From Hyphodiscus hymeniophilus (Eukaryota; Ascomycota; Leotiomycetes; Helotiales; Hyphodiscaceae): a stretch of DNA of 64,000 nt. The notes beneath the pieces were generated by a model that worked only from the letters and a program-made list of their open reading frames with translations, searched no databases and was not told the DNA's origin. Positions 21,843 through 32,100 of the stretch are shown one piece after another. The stretch is from the NCBI GenBank assembly GCA_016508695.1, contig VNKQ01000003.1, forward strand, positions 744,001-808,000, given 5' to 3'. A program made the translations under genes and the position numbers. Numbering within the stretch: position 1 is the first letter of the stretch; every line of letters starts with the position of its first letter.

Positions 21843-24427
21843 CTACACGAAGTCCGGAGCTGAAAGAACAAGGGCTCCGAAAAGGGTAGCACCTCCGAGA
21901 GCAACGTAACCAACATTTTCGATGATTTTTCTCAATCTCTTGGCAGGGCGTTGCTCGGATGCTTCGACCGGAGGTGTTGGGAATGCTTTGGATTGCTCTT
22001 TGCTCTTTGCAACCTGTGGTGCTTGGGCGAGCGTAGCGGTTGACCCTTCCAGTCCATCCATCCCTGACGAGGATGATGCCCAAACGCGAATCTCATTTTC
22101 GATAGCCTCAGAAATGTCCCCTGCTTTTCGCTTCAGGGTCTTAGAAGTGTGGTCATCTGCGGTGCCCTCAATAATGTCATTGATGCTTAGTCCAGAGCGG
22201 CCAAATGGATTGGCAGATATTATGGATGCTTTACTTTCGTTGAATGCGACAGCGCTTGTCATATCAAGCTCTGGGCTGGGGCCACGGATTGGCTTTGGGG
22301 TTTGGGTATGGTCGTCAAGATACGAGGGTTTAGAGAACCAGCGAATAGCTGACTGAATTAGTACTGTGTCGTTCCCCGCCATATGGAATGGCTTACCAGA
22401 GTTGACTGCTCTGATCTCGGGCAGTATAACTGGAACAGGCTTAGAAGACTCGGACAGCTTTGAGCTTGCCTCTTCCTCCATTCGGCGCTTTCTCTCTCTG
22501 AATTTGGCCACAGCGATGAGCGAGCGCTCTTTCTTCTCCAAAGTAGGAGCAATAATCGAAAGGTTTCCTTCAGGTTGACCTCCACCGTATATTCTAGCTC
22601 TGTTATCCTCTCGAGCGGCGAAGAAGTCATGCTTGCCAGTCTTATCGCCAAGAGATTGGGCTGTCAGGATATGGGAGTCGTGGTCGGCTGACTGCTGCAC
22701 TCTGGCAGGCTTTGCAGAATCGTCTAGGGCGGTGGTGGATGGAGTGGCAATCTTTACCATTGCTGCATCAGAGGGGCTGGGCTGTCGAGCGTTCAAGGTT
22801 GCTGGGTTGGACGAGACGTCGCTCAGTTTTGTGAATTGGGTGAAGTTGTATTGACTGGTTTCCAACTCCGCTGATTTCTCGGAGGGTCGGCAGGCAAATG
22901 TAACACGTTTCGGAGTGTCGAGTGCTTCGTCGGCCATGGAAGGTTGAGCAGATGCATCGAAGGCATCCATATCATTAGAAGCATTCTCTCCATCTACATT
23001 GTAATAGGATTGATTCGTGCTGTCGATCAATCCATCACCGAAGAGTTCTCGAATTCCTTCGGCAGCAGCATCCGAAAGTCCGAAATCGCTGTCATCGTCA
23101 AGATCTTCCTCATTTACTGCTTCATCCCGGACGTCAAGCTTGGACTCCGCAGAGACTTGGTTCAAAATTGAATTCAGTGCAAGGCTTGCGAGACCGGATG
23201 CCTGTTCTGATTGTTTGTCTGCAAAGTCTCGAGGTTCGGAAACTGCATTTTTCTCGTCCATTTCGTAAGCACTTTCGGTTTCATCCTCCGGGCTTGGCTC
23301 CTCTTGCTCGCCCAAGCTGTCTGCACCAGCGGAAGAGGCATCGTCGCCATATTCGACCTCAGACTGATCATCCGAGTCAGATGAGAAGTTGACATCGTCA
23401 TCGTCGGTATCGACAAGAATAGGAGGATTTCCAGTGTATAAAGCAATACTTACCGGGTCAGCGTTGTGGTCGATATCAGCTGGCCGGCCAGCCATTACGT
23501 TCATGATGTTCTTCTCGCCTGTGCACTCCACATCGGAATCCGCAGGAGAGTCTTCCTTGGTCAGGTCGATAGCATTAATGACTTCGGGGGTCTTGTGTGG
23601 TGGGCTCTCGATGGAAACACCGTCTTCGCTCGAAGGCTCCTCGTGATCTTCATCGTCACTGATCTCGTAATCTTCCTCGTCGGACTCGGGGAAGGCGTAT
23701 GAGATGTTAGCCCTGGAGATTAAGTTAGCTGGTATTGGGAGGATGTAGTTGGGCGGAGCTGGGAGTAAGATATCCAATCCTGTATCACATCCCGCACTCG
23801 TTGGGGATTGAACATACTGAAAGGGGAGAAATTCGAATTTGACTTGAAAGATGCAAGCCGGAAACGTATCCGTATTACGCTTAACTTCAGCTCCAAATAC
23901 GACTATGTCATCGTTGCTCAATTCATGCAATTCGTGTCGTCGGAGTTGATATTCGTTGACATATGTGCCGTGCATGGAACCAATATCGCGAATGACGATA
24001 ACCTAGAGCTCAATTAGCAAATGGTCTTGCATAAAAAGAGACTTTATGGTACCTTGTTCTCCACATCGAATGAGATCTCGGCGTGATTGCGGGACATTAC
24101 CGGGCTGTCGAACCAGGCATTGTCTACCGCAGCTTGCAATCCCTTGCTCGGAGTCTTGGAGGCTCTGCCAATTTGCACAGTACGAAGATGTTGGTGGAGG
24201 GTGAGGGTTCGTTCTTTCAGGTCGGAATCTCCGTTGAGAGCTTCGAAGGTAATTTTGGCTGATGAAGTCAGCACTCGATCAAGACGACTTATAAGGCTTG
24301 CAGCCTCGATCGGACAATGAGTAGCAGGAACTCTGGATTAAGAAGCTTGAGTTGCCAGCTCCTTCCGCCGACATGGATGATCGAGATAGCTAGCCTGGGT
24401 TATGAGATACCACTGTGATGCTGACAT
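21843..24427 (-). CDS. FHA-domain protein with acidic middle and C-terminal hydrophobic tail
   Basis: Modelled as exons 24427-24414, 24332-24053 and 24002-21843, 817 residues. The FHA phosphothreonine-binding domain lies at about residues 45-150, with IGRASKTPSKG, SPVMSRNHAEISF, IRDIGSMHGTYVN and NDDIVVFG. The middle is long, acidic and probably disordered (many D/E runs), followed by a basic segment containing LRKIIENV and a final hydrophobic stretch YVALGGATLFGALVLSAP, a likely tail anchor. FHA proteins with a C-terminal membrane tail include SLMAP/Far9-Far10/HAM-4 of the STRIPAK complex, but I see no long coiled coil here, so that link is weak. The 50-bp second intron is solid. The 14-nt first exon is a guess. 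A 90-nt stop-free segment at 23453-23364 has perfect GTAAGT and CAG ends and may be spliced out. Confidence 0.75.
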
Positions 24428-25378
24428 CTAATTCCATCTCCAGTTCCCGCGGTACAGCCTCGGGAGGGAAATGGAAGGTGAGCAGATGCTCGACGTACCT
24501 TGAATTGCCATCTTGATAAACTGTGCGACGTAGAATCGTCGGTAAGAGTGTGATGTTTTTACTTCGAAGGATGAAGAGTACTGAAGCGATCAGAAGATTG
24601 CTGGAGTTTGGTACAATGTCGGAGAACCGAGCTGTGTTGCGTTGCGTTTCAAGTCTGGCTGAGTTCGGAGCCACAAGGTTGCTTCGAAGCTTCAAGAAGG
24701 AATCTTGAGCGGCTCCTTGCAGTGCCCGTAACAAGCAGAATGTGGTGATTTGGTTGTTTGTCGAAGAGAAGAGAGATTCTTGACAAAGATGGGAAGGAGT
24801 GAGTCGGGTTGAGTTGGAGGGGTAGTGTTGGAGGCCTACACGATTGTCGCCCAGTTTGGGTTAGCTCGAATGATAAGGCAAGTGCGCGATAAAGTGCTCG
24901 GATTGAGCAAACATGCACCCTTCCTTTAACGGGTCACGAGCAGTGTAACAGAGTAAATATAGTACTCGGATTCACTTGAATAGCTATCTATAATCACGAG
25001 ATGACTCTTTTCTCTCGCATTTTTGTTCATTTTTAGGCGCTGTATTTTGGTGATTGTACGGAATCGAAATCAATATTCACCGGCCCACTTATTTAGCCAG
25101 CGCAAGGTGATTGATTGTCCGACTCGATCGCCAGCCCAGTTCATTTACATATCCAAATGCAATTCCTTACTTTCTTAATCTTATAATCCAAGAACCCACT
25201 CGACATATGGAGAAATTAGCACGAACGATACCCCGAATCCCATTCGACCGAGCTTTACAATAGCACAATAGCACAATAGCCCATACCCACTTCACCTTTG
25301 AAGTTGCATCACCCCGCACAACTCGAGTCACTCGCCACCTGCTCTTTGCACCTCTGCATTTGAGTGAAGGCTGTCACC
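24428..25378. promoter_or_regulatory. Divergent promoter region between FHA and IFRD genes
   Basis: About 950 bases between two start codons facing away from each other. It holds an ACAATAGC triplet repeat near 25257-25280 and a pyrimidine-rich leader before 25379. An open minus-strand frame at 24734-24390 overlaps the FHA start but shows no domain. No specific factor site is claimed. Confidence 0.5.
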
Positions 25379-26867
25379 ATGCACGACTTACGACGACAAG
25401 CTTTGGAGAGTGGGAAGACGGTGTCAAAGAAGGCTCAATCAAAGACCACTTCTCTCTCAACCTCTAGAACCAACTCGCGTGGGAATTCGCAAAATCCCTC
25501 TCGAAATCCCTCTGACGATGAGGGAGAAGGGAACCTGAGTGACAGCACAAACTGGAGGTATGTGTAATAATACAGAGATTTCCCTGTTTTCAAAACTGAT
25601 GTGCTTGCAGTATCAACTCTATTGATGATATGCTTTCTGCAGATGCGCCTGAAGACTCAACAGAAGCCTGGAAGCAAGATTTGGGAGACCGAATAGAGGA
25701 GATCATAGACAGAAAGAGAAGCAGCAATCAGGGAAGAGAGGCTACTTTGCAGATATACATCCACATTCTGATGAGTCGATATGCGTATGATGAGATACAA
25801 CACAAGACTTCGGAGCTCTTCCCCGCACTATTGAAGAGCGTCAAGGCGGACAGCAGCGAAAAAGAGACTTCTCTTGCGTTGCGGGGTAGGTAGATATTTA
25901 GTTCGTGATATGTGCATACTAACATGCGCCAGCTATCGCACTCACGATGATCACTTGTCCCTCAGACCACATCTACGACTCCCTTCGCGGGCCCTTGAAA
26001 AACACCTACACCGACTCCGAACATCGAAGTGTGAAGGCTGTAGCCATCCACACTCTCGGCGCAGCCGCGACCTACGGTGGTGCATCAGACTCCGAGATCG
26101 AAGAAATCATGGATGACCTTCTCGAAATAATCGAATCAGACGGTGTTTCAATCGGAGCAGAAGATAGCGGTGAAGTGGTTGCTGCTGCATGTGAAGAATG
26201 GGGATACTTGGCAACATCAATAGACGACATGGAAGAGAAGACTGAAACTGCGATGGACGCATTCGTGGAACAGCTGGAAAGTAGCGATACGTCTGTTCAA
26301 GTTGCTGCTGGGGAGAACATCGCCCTACTATACGAAAAGAGCTACACAGCAAGGGAATCAGACGATGGGCCCGCCAGCGATGAGGAAGACGAGGATGGAT
26401 ACACTATCGATTCAAGCATGGTAAAGCGCTACGATGTCTATCGACAAAAGAACCAACTCGAGCACACCCTATCTCAACTCGCCAACGAATCCTCTCGGAG
26501 AATCGCCAAGAAAGACCGAAAGGCATTACACGTGAATTTCGCCGATATTCTCAATACTATCGAGCACCCTTCGCGAGGTCCTCGATACCAGAAGGCTATC
26601 GATCAGGAGACAGGCAAGCGATATGGTTCTAGAATGGTGGTTCGCATTCACAAGCATGGAAGTATGAAGATAGATAAATGGTGGAAACTTCATAGACTTC
26701 AGGCACTTAGAAGACTTCTTGGTGGTGGATTTGTGGTGCATTATCAGAACAATGAGGTGGTCTTTGATAGTCTTCCGTAAGTCCTTTTTCTTCACTTTCT
26801 CTTCTCCCTTACTTCAAGAGCTATAACTGACTGTGACTGAAGGATTATGATGTCGCCAGACGAGTAG
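25379..26867 (+). CDS. Interferon-related developmental regulator (IFRD) family protein
   Basis: Four exons, 25379-25557, 25611-25885, 25933-26776 and 26843-26867, give 440 residues. The start ATG is in a good context (TCACCATGC). After a Ser-rich basic N-terminus comes the IFRD armadillo-like repeat domain, about residues 65-330, with GREATLQIYIHILMSRYAYD, HRSVKAVAIHTLGAAATYGG and SGEVVAAACEEWGYLAT, then the C-terminal IFRD segment RKALHVNFADILNTIEHP ending in the basic WWKLHRLQALRRLLGGGF stretch. Animal IFRD1/IFRD2 act as transcriptional co-regulators and IFRD2 binds idle ribosomes; fungal function is not known. The last intron donor (CC|GTAAGT) overlaps an in-frame TAA, so unspliced mRNA would encode a product only about eight residues shorter. 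Confidence 0.9.
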
Positions 26868-29151
26868 AAACCGTTCATAGCGTGATGGAGGGCTCGCATA
26901 GGAGACCAAAGTGTGCGCATTTTTTTCTTTGAGTTGGAATGGCGTTGGGGGTGGGAAAATCTGGCATTTGCATCACGAAAAAAATACCCGGTGGGATCGG
27001 TCAGGATTTGGCTGGCATTTGCAGCAATAGATGACAATTTCATGATTTTGAGATTCTTCTCCTTGCATTTCTACTATTGACGACGTTTAATTGGGAAGAC
27101 CCAGACTATGCCCACTACCGCCATACCGAAAAGATGATCCTGTAGCCAGGATATCCACACCTTCTAAATCACAGCATCCTCAAACACTCGGTACGGAGAA
27201 CCCAGAGTCCAGAATTGCCCAAAAACTGAAGCGTTCATATTCATGGTATGCCGGCGAATGTGTTAATGTGACGGTATGATATTTAGAGATATTTTCTATT
27301 TGAAGACTTAAAACTTGAGGAACGCGTTAGAAACAGAGTCAATCCCGGGCAGGACCTCACATAGTACTCAATTGCTACATGTGGCTGGTAACACGCTCCA
27401 AGGATGTCTCCACTGGCTTCTGCACCGCTGTAAAGCTGCTTCCTAAGTATTTTGAAACAGTTTAGTCGGGAAAACTGTGGAAATATTCCCGATTGCCAAG
27501 TAACAGTACCACACAATAGGCTCCTACCACACAGAATCGCGGCCTAAAAGCCGCTATGAAATCGCTTGCACGACCTTAAGATACCGCGGGCCTTTAAGTG
27601 ACTACACTGATAGAACTGAAATTCGCCAACTGAAAATGGAATAGAGGTTAGTCTTGACAGAGAAGGAACAACGTATGGGAGCTTCTAAATAGGGATGCGA
27701 CAGAAGCGGCCAGAAAGGAACTCGGAACTCAAAACAAAAACACATTTTGAAATCCAACATTGAAATCAGTTTAATTATACGTATGCTTTGATAATCACAA
27801 AAAATTCAAAGTTTCATAGCAGAAGTAGAAGGTCGAGATACTGAGCCGTCGAGTAACGAGCCCGAATATCTCGTGAGGATGCTTGATGTAAGAAACCAGC
27901 TTATGGCTTCGCGCACACGAAATGGATTTCTGAAGAAGCCCTGTGGTATATGAAGCAGTAGATTTTGATACAAGCGTACAAAAAATTAGAAAGAAAATTT
28001 AAAGACGTCGTTATGATAAAGTCGAAAGCCAAGTGCTCCTCCCTTGGGTCGTCGGAATGTGGATCAGCAATTTATGAAAAGTTATGCATGATTACCTTCC
28101 AACGTCAATCCAACATCAAATATCAGCCTTTAACAACTCATCAATCGATCAAGCGACGAAAAGAGTGTCTTCCCTCGATGCCTCGACGGACTGACCTGAC
28201 GATGAGTCCAGATAAATCTGTTTCCCATAGCAACGAGTGTCACTGTGTTCTCGTAAAAGCCCGGCCCCTCTCTGGCCTCAGCGCCTAAGAGCCAGCCTCA
28301 GTACGGTTTGGTGCCCGACGAACCCTGCCTCTCTCAATAGCTTCGAGGTCTTACGGAGAAGCTCTCTATCTCGTTCGCACACTCCATCAGACGATTTAGT
28401 GATATCTGGAGACTCCAAAACACTTTTAATATCGAGTTTGAGGAGGTGAAAGTCGTCGTTCGTGATCTCGACCGGCTCATGCGTCCTGCAGGAGACTGCA
28501 GAGTCCACTGCAGCTCAAAGTCGAGTTGGAGTCCTGATAAGCTCATTGGTTTGAGGGACTGGCAGAAGAGGCGAATAAAACACTGCCACAACAGAGAGTC
28601 GTCGGGAGCGACTTTGTACGAGCAAAGGCAAGAAGCAGGTCAGAGGATTTGAGACAGCTGGATTGTAAACTGAAGGCTACTGGCCGTTTGCTCGAATACT
28701 TATCCGTCTACGACCCGAAGTGTCGTTGTTGCGAATCGGTATCTGGAACTGGAGTGAATCCTGGTAGAGCGCTCCACAACGAAAGCCTTCAAGTGGGTGC
28801 AAATCCATGTAAACAGACCGACACCGCCAATTGGCTGCCCGCTAAACAACAAAACCACAACAACCACAACTTCCCTGCTTCATAGTAGAACTTCTGATAT
28901 TCTTCGTCCTCATACCCAACATATGGCACCTTATCATTTTACGCATCTGTCTGATTGGTGAACCTCGAGACTTTTACTTCGAGTCTGCAGTCAGGCTGTA
29001 CGACGACAAACAGCCTCAGCTGGGCAATCCCAGCAGATTGGACGCTGTCAATCGAGTTTCCAGCCTCCTCAGAAATCTGTCCATCTCACCACCACAAATA
29101 CCACCACCGATGCAGCCTTAATCATCCCAGATCTCACCTTTGACCGCCAGA
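26868..29151. other. 2.3 kb stretch with no supported gene
   Basis: AT-rich on average. The only coding-like piece is the minus-strand open frame 28508-28278. The region from about 28650 to 29151 likely includes promoter and leader of the giant disordered-protein gene. Confidence 0.45.
28278..28508 (-). other. Open frame of 76 codons, possible last exon or relic
   Basis: The frame reads through a well-balanced helical sequence ending LLRKTSKLLREAGFVG and then LRLALRR before a TGA. The amino-acid mix looks protein-like. The frame opens just after a stop and has several CTGCAG words that could serve as splice acceptors, so it could be the last exon of a minus-strand gene, but I could not find an upstream exon that fits. 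No family recognised. Confidence 0.2.
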
Positions 29152-32100
29152 ATGGGAGTCGACTCGAGGAAAGCTCCTCCACTTCCTGCGCCAACAGAAA
29201 CAGACAGTAATACAGGAGGCACCGAGGTGGAGTCGAGGGTCACCGAGAAGACTACATATTCGCTACCCTCGGACGGCAGCCCTGTCACAATACCTACGAA
29301 GAAGCGAGACAAGGGTCTATCCTCGAATAAGAGCCAGACATCATTATTGATCGAGTATTTCGAGGGTGGAAAAGGCAGTCAGGCTGAGTCTCGAAGACCA
29401 TCAGTTCGAGTGAAGGTTACACCATCGTCAAAGAGCAGCAAAAGTCGATCGACAAATGACCACATTCAGATTACCGAGCGAAAAGGTACCCGGAAGCCAT
29501 CCTACACCAAGCGGATACAATTATCACCCCACGGCGCGAGTGACCGAGTAGGAGAGGGAGAAGGCGACGATCATAGCGTAGGGTCATATCGCTCAGCTAC
29601 AGAAGAATCGAATGTTACATCTCGCGGGGGAGGCCCAATCGAGGTCGAAATCATGCCTCGACGACATGGAAGTCCGTTGATTCCTACGACTGAAAGCAAC
29701 TCAAGATATGTACAAACGAACAGCTCTGATATCTCTTCCATGCCCGCCGATAGCTTCCTCGATGGCAAGACACGATCCCCAGAAAGAAAGCACAGCAAGA
29801 GTCTTTCAAAAGGAGAAGCCTTAGCAGCTGGCGCAGTGACTGGACTCGCAGCAGCCGCTGTGTCTGACAAACTCCGAACACCCTCTCGCAGACGGAGCCG
29901 AAGTCTAAGCCGAGAAAGAATTGTCGCACAAAAGGCAGTGGAGAAAGTCCGGGGAGAGAAATCGGAAAAGAGGCGCAAACACAGTAGTAGGAGTCGAAGT
30001 GTGAGTGGTGAACAGTTGGAAGGTGTTAAATCACCAAGACGGAGATCAAGCCGAAGCCACCACGATGAATCTTTGATCTCAGGCACAGATCCAAGCCTTC
30101 TCAATTCTCAATTGAGCAAGAAATCTGGAGACCAATATTCTTTCCGGTCTGGAACGTCGAAATCATCGATCAACAACCCCAAATTACTCGAAACGGTGGA
30201 GGATGCTATTCGGCGACTTATTCTTCCCGAGCTGACGGCTTTGAAGCGAGAACAGAGCAAACACGCACATCGCGATAGGGATAGGAGAGGCTCTTTTAGC
30301 ACCACCAGCGCTCTGTCAAGGGACTCGAGAGAAGAGACGTCTAGTGGAAGGCGGCTGTCAGACCGGGGAAGCAGTACAGATGTTTCAACGAAACCAAAAG
30401 TAATGCTGAATGACGAAGAACTTGTCTCCGGACAGGCAGGGAAGGGCCGCAGGGACAAGAACATTGATCGTGTCAGGCTTGAAGACTCCCCACGAAGCCA
30501 TTTCGAGAGAGAGACATCAGAAGACACTGTCACTCAAGACGGAGTACTACACAAGAAGCGTAGCAGCGATAGGCATCGTCGCCTTGAAGATGCTGCAATA
30601 GCTGTGGGTGCGGGTGCATTGACGGCCGCAGCCCTGCACAAACATCAATCACAGGACCCACTCGACGAGAAGAAAGAGCGCCGGCGTCGAAGAACCAAGA
30701 GTCGGAGCCGGAGTGACAGCTTAGCGGAGAGTTACGAGGAGCATGAGCATGAAGCTGTTCCTCCAATGCCACTCATGAGCGATATTAATGCTTCCGATGT
30801 CACCCGAACTTCAATTTTATCAGCAGAGACCGAGAGACCGCACTCAGCTAGCCAGGAGCATATGGTCACACCAATCCGAGAAGTACCTCGAGGATTTGTT
30901 TCTCCTGCATCACGGACACCAACGAGGACCCCGATCGCTCTGCAGCAAGGTTTGGGCACTCAACACTCAAACTATTCACGTGGGAACCTAAGTTTGCACA
31001 GCCAGAATAGTGAACAGCAGTTTCATGGGCAAGAGTACGAACTGGACGAGCATGGAAGAAAAGTGCCAATGGATGACGATGAGTATGAAGATTCATATGT
31101 AGAGGAAGAGCATAATGGTGGTCACGATCACATGTTGGCTGCTGGTATGGCTGGTGCAGCAGCTGGAGCTGGATTGGCAGCTCTACATCACCGCAATGGA
31201 AATCACGAAAATCCTGAGCCCGTGGAGGAGGATGAACATGACTACTACCAGAATCATCAAGAAGTACCCCCACCTTTAAGATACATACCCTACGGCCACG
31301 AGCGACGGGGTCTAAGTCCGATCCAAAGTGTCTCTGGGTACACCGAAGGCGATCCTGAGCTGCAGCAGAGAGATTCTCGACTGACTCATAGCACTGGATC
31401 GTACTCCTCCTTAGGTAATGCGGCCCAACACAAACAATCAGGGAGGTCCATGAGATCGTTAGATTCTCAAGGTCACCTAGAAAATCGCCACGACTTCCAA
31501 GACGTCCGTCAGGGAGGTCTCACTGATTCCGAACTCACCCAAGATGGCGAATTTTGGGAGGAGCAACACAGAGAGAATGATCGAGACCGTGATGTTGATG
31601 CTCAGAGCAGTCGAAGTTCTGATCCAAGAATCAACTACAAGCATATGACAAATTACACGGATGACAGCATGGATGCTCCTGAATTGGATCGGGTTGCAGC
31701 TGGCCAGAGTGTTCGAGGTGTAGGTGCAAACCCTGACTACGTCTACACTCCCGTTGCGGTAGAGTCTGCTGTAGCATCACTCGTGAATGAGTCAGAGCTC
31801 ACCACAGGTTCTGGTCTTGATCGTAGAGGCTCATATGCTTCCTATGAGGATGGCTCTGAAGGACATTTCACCAGCCGCGGAAACAGTCCAACGAAGCGCG
31901 ATGTCGGACGCGATAACCAATATGAGGACTCAGGTCGAGGAAGCGCCAGTCAAATGAGCAGCCCGACAAAATATGCTGACGAATACGATATTGACGAGCA
32001 AGGTCGAAAAGTGGCGATGCCGAAGTACCAAAATTCTCACACAGCCGAAAAGGCTGGCCTTGCTAGCATCGCTGCTGGAGCTGCTGCTGCCGTTCTGGCA

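Noticed and set aside
23750..23822. Possible intron GTATGT...CCCAG in the FHA gene near the end of the FHA domain
   Set aside because: Donor and acceptor phases do not match; removing it would shift the frame, while reading through stays open.
29571..30104. Long minus-strand frame opposite the giant protein gene
   Set aside because: Shadow of an Arg/Ser-rich coding strand, which gives Leu-rich antisense frames.
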